A program made the position numbers and the translations under genes. Shown piece after piece: positions 1-10,100 of a stretch of DNA of 64,000 nucleotides. How positions within the stretch are numbered: position 1 is the stretch's first letter; the number at the start of each line of letters is the position of its first letter. The notes beneath the pieces are model-generated. The model did no database searches, had not been told where the DNA came from, and saw only the letters and a list, made by a program, of their open reading frames with translations. The DNA is from Euonymus europaeus (taxonomy: Eukaryota; Streptophyta; Magnoliopsida; Celastrales; Celastraceae), in contig OY756969.1 of the NCBI GenBank assembly GCA_963580455.1, forward strand, positions 18,944,760 through 19,008,759, given 5' to 3'.

Positions 1-440
1 AGCACATTCCGATCAAACTCCTCACATTTCATAACTTCTTCATAGAGTTTGTTGACATCAAAATATTGATTGCGTTGATTTCCACTCATTACCTTAATAT
101 TGATTGCGTTGATTTATTTATTTAGAAGTCATTGACCTAGTTTATTTTAATTATTCTGTTATTATTATATTTCCTTCCTTACATTGAGCCCTTATGGTTT
201 TGTATCGACATCATAGCAAGATGTAGTAAAGACAAACAAGGTAAACTTGTCTAGCATATTTTTAGAAGTTTAATGAAGTTTTTATTGAGAATACATTCTC
301 ACAGACCCAAATACTTTATTCTAAACTTTGAGAAAAAGAAAAGGCCATCCACCAATTTGGGGTTATAAATTATAATACTTATTATAATGTAAGGTACCAG
401 TAAATACAGCAATACCATAATGCTGACAAGCTAACAAGTG
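1..440. other. AT-rich sequence, no gene seen
   Basis: No coding frame of note, no recognised repeat family and no RNA gene is visible. The bases are mostly A/T, with short duplications such as two nearby copies of TTGATTGCGTTGATTT (about 68-83 and 99-114). It may be host intergenic DNA or very old repeat DNA. Confidence 0.5.
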
Positions 441-740
441 CAGAAACTCATCACCAAGCACCACTATCACTCAAACATCTCCACCGCCATCTCACCTAAA
501 CCCATCACCCAAACCACCAGAAACTCATCACCAAGCACCACTGTCACTCAAACATCTCCACCCCCATCTCACCTAAACCCATCACCTAAACCACCAGAAA
601 ATCATCACCAAGCACCACTGTCACTCAAACATCTCCACCACCATCTCACCTAAACCCATCACCCAAACCACCAGAAAATCATTACCAAGCACCACTGTCA
701 CTCAAACATCTCCACCACCATCTCACCTAAACCCATCTCT
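441..740. repeat. 77-bp minisatellite, about four copies
   Basis: The segment starting CAGAAACTCATCACCAAGCA recurs at 441, 518, 595 and 672, exactly 77 bp apart, with only a few substitutions per copy. The last copy is slightly shortened. Because 77 is not a multiple of three, the 71-residue open frame at 438-653 reads successive copies in different frames and gives an unrelated Pro/His/Thr/Ser-rich peptide. I therefore read it as non-coding tandem repeat, not a gene. Confidence 0.9.
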
Positions 741-1159
741 CTGCCCTTTACCGAGCAATCACCATCATCGCTTCACTGTCCCTCCACCATCTCTCTACTC
801 TCATTAAGCCACCATTACCCAATAATTACAGCCACAAGGATTAAAGATAACAAAATCAAACTCAAGTCTACCTATCCCAAACCTAGCAACAAAAAAATTG
901 AAATAGGTAAAAAAAATTATATTGGCCACAGAGCCCTTTCGTAGGCTTAGGGTGTAGTTTTCCCAGAGTTGAAAACCCAGAAAAATTGCATCAACTCGTC
1001 CATCACCAGTGACCAGCAGATATAGACAATCATATGTAATCTCTAGGAAGTAGAATCTACCTCACAGCAGAGCAAAAGAATTCAAAAAAAAGAATGCATA
1101 ATAAGCATGGTAGAAATAGAAAATCCAACATGAAAAGATCAAAGGACTAGATCATTCAA

Positions 1160-1480
1160 AAGAAGAAACTCGAAATACTCACGAGAATGGAGAAGGCTCG
1201 ACAAAAAGAGCAATACTCCTGGGCGGCCTAGAAACTATCTCGTTCTTGATCAAGGGAGGGCAGTCTTCCTCCTCTTCCCTCAAACGAAATCAGCCTCCCT
1301 CTGGGAAGAAAAGAGAGAAATCAACCGGAGAAGAAGCAAGAAGAAATGAGCAGAACGAAGCAAAAAAAAAAGAAGAAACGACAAGCACTTACCGAGAATC
1401 GGCCGGATCAGCCGGAGAAGAGGAGCTGCGTGCTGTGCGAGAGCTACGGAAAATGACTATCGCTGTTTTAAATAGGGCGT
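1160..1480 (-). promoter_or_regulatory. Possible minus-strand promoter and 5' leader
   Basis: Read on the minus strand, a TATTTAAAAC box near 1467-1476 is followed by a GC-richer leader. Next come a good donor (CTCGGTAAGTG, about 1387-1397), a pyrimidine-rich stretch ending TTCTTCCCAG (about 1302-1311), and a second donor-like CGTGAGTA (about 1177-1184). Telobox-like AAACCCTA lies just upstream of the TATA-like box. This is the arrangement of a plant promoter with a leader intron. No convincing protein was found downstream on the minus strand, and the plus-strand 96-residue frame at 1246-1536 (Lys/Glu-rich) looks accidental. It may be the dead start of a host gene or part of a transposon. Confidence 0.25.
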
Positions 1481-1759
1481 CATTTTCCCTTGTAGGGTTT
1501 GTGTTTTTTCTTGACTTTTATTTATTTTTCATTTGACTTTTTAATTTATGGTTAACAAACACAGGAAATTAAAAATATATTTTCCTAATGGGGTATTTTC
1601 CCCCAAACAAACAGAGCCTAATTGGAATATAAAATTCATATAAAGGACTTATCACCAAATAATCCATGATTTTTCAGGTATATGAAAAATTCATTAAAAC
1701 AAATTGGGACATACAAAAATATTTTTAAGAAAAAGAATGAATAATAAAAAAAAGTAACC

Positions 1760-1965
1760 GATTAGAGAGTTGTGGAGTGCCTAACACATTCTCCACACTC
1801 TATATATCCATTTACCCATTTTTTCTGATTCACAGACCTAGCATTTCAGTGTTCAATTTCACTATAATCAATTGGTGACGACTCTTACATTTTTTTACTC
1901 CTTTTCTCAAAAGCGTCGGTCCATGTTGTGACCTTGATTGAGACACCAGTAGCGTGATTAGCTAT
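1760..1965 (+). repeat. Relic of a Tat/Ogre-type LTR (R-U5 part)
   Basis: The text GGAGTGCCTAACACATTCTC, a few lines later AATCAATTGGTG, and then GTCGGTCCATGTTGTGACCTTG follow the same order as the end of the T1 5' LTR at 34940-35150 (GGGTGCTAATACCTTCC, AATCAATTGGTGGCGA, CCGATCCGTGTTGTGACCTT). The match is partial and diverged. No internal domains or second LTR are nearby, so this is an old fragment. Confidence 0.5.
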
Positions 1966-2485
1966 GGATTTTTTGGATCACATGACTAGCAGTTGTTTGC
2001 CTTGCATAAATATAGAACTCTTCAGCATTACTTGAAACTTAAAAATTTGTGCTTTAAAAAAAGAACAACTAAAACTAAAATTGTCTGCAAGTTATTGGTA
2101 AGAACAATGATTAGAACTTCAAAAAATTTCCCATCCTCGAAACAATCCTTTTGATCCATTCGAACTGGAATCTGGGGTCTTGAAGAGTGGTGCCTTTTCG
2201 CAGTCAGTAGATATTTAATTGTATATTGTGACTTGCAATTCTCCCATTTTCAAAACTTCAAAAAAAAAAAATTTGAATTGTCAATCATATTTTGTCAAAT
2301 CCTATTCCATCTATAATCTAAAACTATTTTGTGCAACGTATAAACCTATGCTATGTAAATCTCTTTTTTCTTTACACTACAAAGCATTTTACTAGCAATG
2401 GATAGTCCTTCACTTATTCATTGCCTTATTTATTAGGCCACAAAGTCTGGCAACAATTAAGCTATAAACCTCTTTCTGTTTTGCA
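1966..2485. other. Unassigned AT-rich DNA
   Basis: No gene or known repeat is recognised. It contains short homopolymer runs (for example poly-A near 2261-2270) and forms the left flank of the copia solo LTR. Confidence 0.45.
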
Positions 2486-2490
2486 TTTCC

Positions 2491-3849
2491 TGATAGGGAT
2501 AGTATGCTAAAGGTTATGATTTTATATATATTCAAACTTAGTTTATTTATTTGGAATAAAATATGTTTAGCACTTTATATATGAAAAGAACATATTGACA
2601 TAAACATCTGTTATTCTATATGGTATATGAATTGGTGTGTAGAGTTTAGCTTACCCACAAAAGATCAATTCATAAATTCCTATTGAATGTAAGCAAACGA
2701 TCACCGCTTAGACAGAATTGGACAAACCGCTGATATGGTTATAGTATAGTATTTCAGTATGAGTATCTTGTTTACGGAAAGTGGTAAAGCTTGAACTTAC
2801 TATACTAGTACACTTAGAATGTATTGATCAGGATTGCGTGAGTCAATTTCTCAGTCTGACTACATGAAAAATTGTACATTCACACTGATGCTATGACATT
2901 TTTCATAATCTTAATTTATTAAAGATTATTGGTACATGTGAATTTAATGTATGAGATTTTGATTTACCAAAGGGTGAGGTCTTTTTGTACAAGCTGACAT
3001 ACACCGAGTGAATTGGGTAACCGCATTAGATGTACGATGAAAAATAATCTCTTAATAAAATTCACGTCTAATTATGGATTGATGATATCCTCTTGAGAAT
3101 GCTTATAGGATTTGAGATTGTGTCAAAACCATGCATGTGGATTTTAATTAATCCGACGTATTCAAATAAGTTAAGTAGTAAACTCAAAGAATATTTAAAG
3201 ATGTCAATTAAATATTATATGTGAGTGACATATTAGATTGATGGGTATTTGTAACATAACGTGAGGATTTTAATGAATGATTATAACAAAAGACTCAGAT
3301 TTAATTTGAGATAAAACATGGAGTGTAACTATAATATTTCAGTGAAATATATTATAGTTTATGTATTTTAATTATGCTCGTGGGCTTGGGCTGATAATTA
3401 AATCCGTAGGAAAGACCATGTTTTATTTTTCCTTGTTGGTCCCCACTGTAGCCCATATAAACACACACTAGTGTGTTTTGTTTCCTAACGTTGAGACACC
3501 AGTTGGACTCGACTCACTAATTTTCTCCACAGTTTTGATTTTTGATTTTTAAGTTCTTGGTGTAGGGAGTCCACACTCTTGAAATCAAAGTTTGACAATT
3601 GGTTCATACGGTGAAAGATCCGCAAGTTTGATCATCATATCAAACTAGCTTACTCAATCCTTCAATATTTTGTTATAGATCAATCCAGAGAGATCTCAAG
3701 GTACATAATCTTTACACAATTAGTTTAGTCATAGATTATGCATGTTGATCATAATTAATAAGAAATTTTTGAAAGTTGTTTTCCGATTGATTACTCCTAT
3801 GTGCGTTCCTTGTTTTTACAATGTTTCCGCGAGTGTGTATTTTTCAACA
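2491..3849 (+). repeat. Copia solo LTR (C2 family), TSD TTTCC
   Basis: It starts TGATAGGGATAGTATGCTAA and ends GTGTGTATTTTTCAACA. Throughout it matches, in reverse complement, the 3' LTR of element C2 at 12039-13504. The five bases before it (2486-2490) and after it (3850-3854) are both TTTCC, and there is no internal domain. A single LTR with an intact TSD is the expected product of recombination between the two LTRs of one insertion. At 1,359 bp it is about 107 bp shorter than the C2 3' LTR. Confidence 0.92.
3453..3476 (+). promoter_or_regulatory. LTR TATA box and adjoining 14-bp palindrome
   Basis: CCATATAAAC (TATA-like) is followed directly by ACACACTAGTGTGT, a perfect 14-bp palindrome at 3463-3476. 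The palindrome core CACACTAGTGTG is kept in the C2 3' LTR (12415-12426) and in the C2 5' LTR (19711-19722). This is a plausible core promoter; the palindrome may be a protein site or a hairpin in the 5' end of the transcript. Confidence 0.5.
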
Positions 3850-3854
3850 TTTCC

Positions 3855-4356
3855 ATGTCCTCATATGCGACTCTGCATTTCCATGTCCTCATGCGGAAGA
3901 GTGAGGCATGGAACTGTGAATGGATCCAAAGTCATTTGGTTCTCTCTTTTCGACTATTCTTCCTAGCTGAATGTTTTGGTTAGGGAGAAAATGTTGGTGG
4001 GTTGCAGATAAGGAGAGGTTTCCACAGTGAGCATGACCTAGAGTTAGAGAAACACTATTGCCTGAAAACTTTGGCATGAATTGATTACACATGTTTCAGA
4101 TCCAAAGATCCAACATCAAGCACACCACAAATCTGTAAATAACTCATACCCAAACACTGATTGGCAACCAGTCAATAACTCTCACCGAAAAAAACACATC
4201 CACATATAAAAATTGACCAGTCAAAACTCAAAACTACAACTGGATGATCAGAAAGATTCATTTTTTTTATAGACAAAGGGAAACAATAGCTTTTCAAGTA
4301 ACACAAATCTCAAGATTCCATATGGAACAACCGCTTAAATTATTTGAAAACCAATT
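3855..4356. other. Unassigned DNA between LTRs
   Basis: The start holds a repeated phrase, TTTCCATGTCCTCATATGCG then TTTCCATGTCCTCATGCGG, about 33 bp apart. The rest has no recognisable gene; open frames on both strands near 3742-4092 are short and lack family resemblance. Confidence 0.4.
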
Positions 4357-4454
4357 TTACATTTTCTATTATAATGGTTCTACATCAGTACCTCTTGAAT
4401 GGGCAAGTATATCCTAATTTCTATTCTTCTCTCATAATTCACTCAACTAATAAT
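4357..4454. repeat. ~100-bp direct repeat, copy 1
   Basis: TTACATTTTCTATTATAATGG through CACTCAACTAATAAT is matched at 4952-5052 in the same order with scattered substitutions (shared pieces TGGTTCTACA, CTCTTGAA, TCACT.CAACTAATAAT). The two copies flank the LTR at 4517-4947. Confidence 0.7.
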
Positions 4455-4516
4455 CCCTAAAACTGCAGCAGCATCAAATCCCAACTACATCATAGGTGAA
4501 TTACACCATAGGTTAA

Positions 4517-4947
4517 TGTGGAGCATAAAAGTGCGATGGCACGTGAAGACAATGGACATCTGGAGGCTGCACTTGGCACAAGATGACAAGATGTGTTGGA
4601 AGTGTGATACGTAACTTGAATAACCTCATCCCGCCTTTGGAGATGATCATCGATCATTTTCTCAACTCTCCTTCAAAATTAGAGTGGAACTCCTCTTCAA
4701 AATTCAAATAGGGATTGCATGCATGATGTAAGGAGAGAAAGCAAGAGAGCAGTTACCCCATTGTACTATAAATAGATAACTTGTAACCATTTGGAGAATA
4801 ATGAGAAATACAGACTCTACCCGTGAACGTAGGCATTCTTGCCGAACCACGTAAATTCTTTGTGTGTTTTTACTTTCAATTCAGTTCCTTAGCTGTGCAT
4901 ATACAACCCAGGAAGGCCTAACGTTGGTGCGAGTTTTTGCATCGACA
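4517..4947 (+). repeat. Small copia-type LTR, probably solo
   Basis: It begins TGTGGAGCATAAAAG and ends GCATCGACA. It carries CTATAAATAG (about 4767-4776) and then GAACGTAGGCATTCTTGCCG and AACCACGTAAATTCTT, a signature I associate with plant copia LTR R regions. The flanks GTTAA (4512-4516) and ATTAA (4948-4952) agree at four of five bases, a possible TSD. There are no internal domains. The exact left edge is less certain than the right. Confidence 0.55.
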
Positions 4948-4951
4948 ATTA

Positions 4952-5052
4952 ATTACATTTTCTAGTCTACTGGTTCTACAGCAGTAACTCTTGAAAGGCC
5001 AAGCATATACTAATATTTGTTTCTTTTCTCACACTTCACTTCAACTAATAAT
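4952..5052. repeat. ~100-bp direct repeat, copy 2
   Basis: Diverged direct copy of 4357-4454, placed just right of the small LTR. Between this copy and 5111 only AT-rich unassigned sequence is seen. Confidence 0.7.
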
Positions 5053-5111
5053 ATTTTCTAGTAATAACTCATAATCTTCGCCAATAACCACACAAAAAAA
5101 ACACCAAGTTA

Positions 5112-5300
5112 TGTTGGCAAGAGTTGGTATTCAATTCCTATGATTAAGGGATTTGTATGGAGTCAATGTAATCACATGATTATAGGAGTTGTTATGGTAG
5201 TGTATCCCATTATTTTAGGGATATACACGGCAATACCTATATATAGAAAAGGAATATGTATTCATAGATTATTATTGAATGAGAATTAAGATTTCTCTCT
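5112..5300 (+). repeat. Remnant of C1 5' LTR with TATA box
   Basis: It starts TGTTGGCAAGAGTTGG and contains CCTATATATAGAAAAGG (TATA box, about 5238-5254) followed by TATTCATAGATTATTATTGAATGAG, a common plant copia LTR layout. It runs straight into gag-like coding sequence with no primer-binding site, so a deletion joins the LTR to gag. The right edge is approximate. Confidence 0.6.
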
Positions 5301-5680
5301 CATCTTCTTCTCTTCAATTGACACCTTCTACTGATCCACTTGTTAGGGTGTCCAAATCCAGGGTTGCTGCTAGTAGTTGTACTCATTGTAATATTCACCG
5401 ACATAACCGAGATACTTGTTTCAAATTGCATGGCTATCTAGATTGGTGGGCTGATTTCAAGGCACGTAGGCAACGTGAGAAGGGTACTCATGCGGGTGGC
5501 GGAAATGCCATTTTAGTTATTGTAGATCCTATATTATATCTTATTGATACAACACCGTCTAACCAACCTGATTATGGTATCAGTGAGGATGCAGCAGATA
5601 AGGACAGTTTTAGTGTCTTTGTTTCTCTACTAATAGTTCCGAGGGTTGGATTATTTATTTCGAATCAACAGATCATATGA
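5279..5680 (+). pseudogene. C1 gag C-terminal remnant with zinc knuckle
   Basis: An open frame of 133 residues contains C-T-H-C-x4-H-x4-C (a CCHC knuckle, here near residues 35-48) followed by FKLHGYLDWW, a phrase typical of plant copia Gag. Gag would package element RNA in cytoplasmic particles. The N-terminal Gag body is missing: the first ~25 residues come from LTR/leader DNA, so the annotated start has no meaning for the original protein. The frame ends before the protease. Part of a dead element; confident for the family, not for any function. Confidence 0.75.
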
Positions 5681-5990
5681 ATGATGATCCTAATGATCCT
5701 TGAGAGACTAACGTACCACGACGAATCGCTATTACTAATGCTAATGGAGCTTTCTCTCCAATTGCTAGTGCAGGCTGTGTCAAGCTTACACCTATTCTCA
5801 CACTTCCTCATGCACTGCTTATTCCATCTCTATCAAATAAATTATTGTCAGTAGGTCAAGTGGCTAAAGATCTAAATTTTTTGAGTTCTGATGTTTCCGC
5901 ATTTCTTCTTATTTCATGATATTCTCAACAAAGGGAATCTTGGTTGTGGTAAATGAGGGGGGATTATATTTTATGGATGAATTTAGTATT
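5681..5990 (+). pseudogene. C1 protease-region remnant
   Basis: After the gag frame stops (5678-5680), translation near 5720-5880 gives RRIAITNANGAF, then a phrase with LTLPHALLIPSLSNKLLSVG. This matches the copia protease-to-integrase stretch, normally of the form ...LPNVLYVPSL..NLLSV. The active-site triad is not readable (the sequence near 5666-5690 only hints at ...TDHMNDD). Stop codons break the frame. No activity can be expected. Confidence 0.6.
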
Positions 5991-6014
5991 TGTAAAGATT
6001 GAGTCTAGAAATAC

Positions 6015-6387
6015 TGTTTAGTAATACAGAGGTTTAGAAGAAAGAAGGGAGAAGAAGAAAATCAAGTAATCTTGATTCATAATTCTGAAAGTTTTGTACA
6101 GAGTAATATATATATGTGATGAAACTACAACGGTCGTCTGTCAATCACACTACAGTGAAGTTTAACATAAGACCGTTGCTGTTCGAAATTGAAATAAGGA
6201 AGAAGAAGCTTGAACAGTAAAAACTGGGACTGGACCAACTAAAAATGGGCTAAACTAGTGGGCTTACAAGACTTGAAATAATAATATCCCCATAATAAAG
6301 GCCCATAATAACAGCCCAAAACACCATCTTCTTCCTCGAGGAGACGCGAACTGAAATCAGAACTGAATCCTGAATCCTTCTCTAACA
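6015..6387 (-). repeat. Copia-type LTR inserted in C1
   Basis: The segment begins TGTTTAGTAATAC and ends CTCTAACA, so both strands read TG...CA. On the minus strand it starts TGTTAGAGAAGG and contains a ...CATATATATATTACTCTG (TATA-like) block, typical of a short copia LTR. It interrupts C1 between the protease and integrase parts. The flanks AATAC and GTATT do not form a TSD, so the edges or a small deletion remain uncertain. Confidence 0.55.
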
Positions 6388-6422
6388 GTATTCGTCGAGT
6401 GCATACTGTCTAGTGCCCTTCT

Positions 6423-7362
6423 GTGAAGCATAAACAACAAATTTGGTTATGGCACCGGCGTTTGGATCATTTGTCCTTTGGTTATTTGAAAACTTTATTG
6501 CCTTATTTATTTTCTAGCATTGACAATTCTCATTTTCAATGCGAAGTCTGTAGTTTATCTAAGAGTCATCGTGTATCATTTCCTTTGCAAAAGAATAAGA
6601 CAACTACTCCATTTTCTTTTATTCATACCAATGTATGGGGTCTATCTACTATCTCCACTTCTATTGGTATTCGCTGGTTTATTTTATTTGTTGATGACTG
6701 TACACGTATGACCTCGATATGTTTGATGTGTCACAAAGACGAAGTGTTCAAATTTTTCCAGATATTTCACAATATGCTAAAGACTCAATTTTCTGCTACC
6801 CTTGAGATTTTGCTATCTGATAATGAAGGTGAATATGTCAACCATGCCCTCCAATGATTCTTTTTTGCAACACGACATTCTCCATTAGACTTCATGTGCT
6901 CATACACCTCAATAGAACGGGGTTGTCGAAAGGAAAAATCATCATATTTTAGAGACAACGAGAGCATTTCTTATTAGTGGCAATGCCTCCCATAGTTATT
7001 GGCTAGATGTTGTGTCCACAACCATGTATCTCATAATTGTATGCTATCCAAAGTGCTAAACTTCCAGACTCCTCTTCAATCACTCGCAGCCCACCACCCC
7101 TACCTTTGATTTTGATGCTTCCCCCTTGACCATTTAGTTGTTTACATATGTTCACCTGCATCAGCATCAACAGAGAAAACTAGATCCATGTGTTGTACGC
7201 TGCTTGTTCTTGGGCTATGCAGTCCATCAGAAAGGTTACCAATGTTTTCACCCCCATCTAGACGCTTGTACACCACCATGGATGTTACCTTTATTGAGAC
7301 CGAGCCCCATTATTCTACACATTCTCATTAGGGAGAGATACCAAGTGACAAGTCTATACTAA
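6423..7362 (+). pseudogene. C1 integrase remnant
   Basis: The first frame (6423-6857) has the GAG-pre-integrase signature HRRLDHLSFGYLK and C-x2-C (CEVCSLSK), completing an HHCC-like zinc site. The integrase core follows: HTNVWG (first acidic residue replaced by N; normally SDVWG) and SDNEGEY. A stop breaks the frame at 6855-6857. Translation beyond it continues with NGVVERK (the E of the DDE triad). A further frame at 7138-7362 gives LDPCVVRCLFLGY, the region after the core. The enzyme would have joined element DNA to chromosomes. Stops, frameshifts and loss of the first Asp make it inactive. Confidence 0.8.
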
Positions 7363-7839
7363 GTACTGACCTACCTAGTAATGAACAGCGACTCTTGTAT
7401 CTCCTGGATATTAACACAATGGATATTACGGGCATGGATCCTACTGCTGTTGTTGGTGTGCACAATGGTGATAATCCCCAAATTTTCAATAGTTTGCAAA
7501 CTATCTATCTAGAGCAAACTATAGATCCAATTGAGAAATTGAAGCTGCATGGAGTTCAGACGAGTGATATTGTCAACAATGATGCTGCTATACTTCCCCC
7601 TTGACACATATAGTACCCGATGAATAGAGTTCTTTGGTCGAGAATATTCCTGAGGTAAGTACTTCGATAAACTCTATGAATACAAACAATATATTATCTT
7701 CTACTTATCCGCTACCTACCAAATAGAATAGAGGGAAACCACCGAATAGGTACTCACTAAATTACAAGTCTTAGACTTCCAAATACCCTATTGCGAATTA
7801 TGTATCTTCTCAAAACTTGTCTGTATCTCTCAAGGCATT
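7363..7839 (+). pseudogene. C1 linker between integrase and RT
   Basis: Low-conservation stretch of copia pol. The frame 7395-7604 is open but recognisable only by position. No catalytic motif is expected or seen here. Confidence 0.4.
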
Positions 7840-8485
7840 TGTTCATCAGGCGTCCTATAACTGGGTTCCATCTAATGTACAAGAGGCGCTAGGAGATTAG
7901 AAGTGGACCTGTGCTATTAAAGAAGAGATGGCAACTCTTGAAAAAAAATAATAGTGTGTGGACTCTTGTACCATTGCCTAAAGGAAAAAGACCAGTAGGT
8001 TGCTAATGGTTATTTACAATGAAGTACAAAGCTGATAGATCAATAAAGAGGTACAAAGTGAGGCTCGTGGCACATGATTATACATAGACCTATGGTTTGG
8101 ACTACTATGACACTTTTCTCCCCGTAGCCAAACTCAACACAATTTGCATGCTCCTATCACTTGCAGCTAATCTCGATTGACCCTTGCACCAATATGATGT
8201 AAAAAAAATTATTTCCTCCATGAAAACATCAAACAAGAAGTGTATCTGGATATACCTCTAGGATACGTTGTTGCACCACAAACAAGAATAGTTTATAAAT
8301 TGAATATAACCTAAAACAATCACCTCGTGCGTGGTTTGGGAGGTTCAGGTCAACTATGAACAAATATGGGCTTAAGCATAGCAATGCAAATCACGCACTA
8401 TTCCTCCAAGCTAAAAAGGTATTTAGCTAATGAATTTGAGATTGATTATCTTGGTGGCCACAAATATTTTTTGGGCATCGAGGTA
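7840..8485 (+). pseudogene. C1 reverse transcriptase remnant
   Basis: Interrupted translations give a W..A...EM..L phrase near 7900-7940, TLVPLPKGKRPVGC, MKYKADRSIKRYK, then YYDTFLPVAKLNT and PLHQYDVKK, the ordered start of a copia RT. After AWFGRFRSTMNKYGLKHS the sequence jumps to a phrase ending LGGHKYFLGIEV, so the YVDD catalytic box and neighbouring residues are deleted. The remainder of RT and all RNase H are missing; at 8486 the next repeat begins. Confidence 0.8.
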
Positions 8486-10100
8486 TGTAACGCCCCATTC
8501 TATACAAGCTAAACCAACGACTCTCTGTTCGGACGCTACTTCTATTAATAAGTAACTAACTAAGCTTAACTAAATCATTAAATAAACAATCTCCAACAAA
8601 ATTCCGATAATAAAATAGTCTTTCAATAAACTAATTAGCTACCAAATAAATGCATAATAATTAGTCTTAGTACTGGATTTTCCATCAACCGTTATTTGGG
8701 AAAACTAGAAACTACTAGTCAGCATACATAACATATTTGAATAATTCCTTAACCAAATCTTCCTAGTACCACTTCTGTTACATGAGCATTATCACTGAGG
8801 ATCCTTGACATCATCATCAATAGCCAAATCAACATAATCATCATCACGTGTATCATGGAACGTAATGAGCCAAGAGCTAGCAAGTAACATTTAATGCATG
8901 GATGCACATTGATTCGTTTGTTAAGAAAACACAATCAATTAAAACATTTAACTAGTACTAGGCCCCTCTAACTCTAGTAAACTGCTTAGAGCAACCGGTC
9001 AGGATTTCCATTTAGCATCGTACCACAAAACACTTCCCTGTCAATGAACTTTATTCCTTTTTCTTTTTAGTTTAGTAAACCTCAACAGTAGCCTTAATAG
9101 TACACCCCCATATTAGTTGCACTAGGTTTATAAAATATTTTTCCCTTACATAAACTTTACATTATGGTATTCCATGTCATGCACAATTCTTGAAAACTAA
9201 TAACCAAACATGAAATAAAATCACAAATAAATCTCCAATTAATTATGCACAACAATAATTCATCAACAAATTCAACCAGTGAATATATAGCAATATAATG
9301 TAAATCCATCAACATACAAATTCCGTGACATAGTTGAAAAGTTGCTTACCTTATTGCGCTTTCTTAAATCTCGATAAAATCAACTATGCAAACCTATCCC
9401 TGAAATCCATAACCACACTCATTTACATTAATAATTATACAAAATATTAATATTTTAATTTTAATTTAATCTGGGTCAAACCTAGACAAACCGGTCAATG
9501 GGTCTGTCTAGTATCAACCAGGTCGGCCAGACCCGGTTGTACCTCTTACTCTAGAACTCGGGTCAAGAAGACCTATTTAGTGGTGAAATCGGGTCGCTGT
9601 CTAGCAGGGTGAGGTGGCCCTCAGCTCTGACCTAGGAAGACAGTGAGCGGCCCGACGAGTCCAGCGCCGTATCCCTTTACCTGAATGGTGGTCGGAGGCA
9701 AGTAGAATCCCACCTAGAAGTTCACAGTTCCCGCTCTTCTTTCTCCCCGATCGATGGTCTTAAACTGCTTCAATTGATCCGAAAACACCACTATTGGTTT
9801 CTAGGGTTTTCTCAGTCTCCATGCCCGTTTATATTATTTTATTCATCTACCAATTTGATGCTTTTGCCCCTTAATCCATGCACTTATCCCAAATGAATCC
9901 CTATCGTAATTATTGCATTGCCATTTTCCATTGAATCCTTAACAGTTTTCTATTAAATTTCTAAAATTCCAAATAAATGCATTTACAATTATCCCCGTAC
10001 TATTTTACAATTATCATTACATCACGACAATTTTTTTTATTAATTTCCACCTATATTACCTTGTCCTATCACACATGCTAGTTATGAATCCGGGGTGTTA
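8486..10100 (-). repeat. Gypsy-type LTR joining two unrelated elements
   Basis: Its ends are near-inverted copies, TGTAACGCCCC at the left and GGGGTGTTA at the right, typical of many plant gypsy LTRs. A GC-richer block (about 9475-9740) and a minus-strand TATA-like ATATAAAC (about 9829-9836) fit an LTR on the minus strand. Left flank AGGTA is not repeated on the right: the left neighbour is copia C1 and the right neighbour is the 3' noncoding part of Athila A1. It is thus either an LTR left by recombination between different copies or one with a deleted side. Right edge accurate to a few bases. Confidence 0.6.

Larger units (their letters stand above)
5112..8485 (+). mobile_element. Decayed copia element C1 (no 3' end)
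   Basis: Reading 5' to 3', an LTR-like start (TGTTGGCAAGAG) is followed by a gag zinc knuckle, protease remnants, a GAG-pre-integrase and integrase core, and RT remnants. That order (integrase before RT) defines Ty1/copia. Many stops and frameshifts, an internal LTR insertion at 6015-6387, a deletion inside RT, and loss of RNase H and the 3' LTR show it is dead. It ends abruptly at 8485, where a gypsy-type LTR begins. Confidence 0.85.

Noticed and set aside
438..653. 71-residue Pro/Ser/Thr-rich open frame
   Set aside because: It reads a 77-bp tandem repeat in shifting frames; there is no protein repeat.
441..740. CRISPR-like array
   Set aside because: Units are head-to-tail with no unique spacers, in a plant genome.
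1246..1536. 96-residue Lys/Glu-rich plus-strand frame
   Set aside because: No family likeness, ends in an AT-rich hydrophobic run, and overlaps better splice and promoter signals on the other strand.
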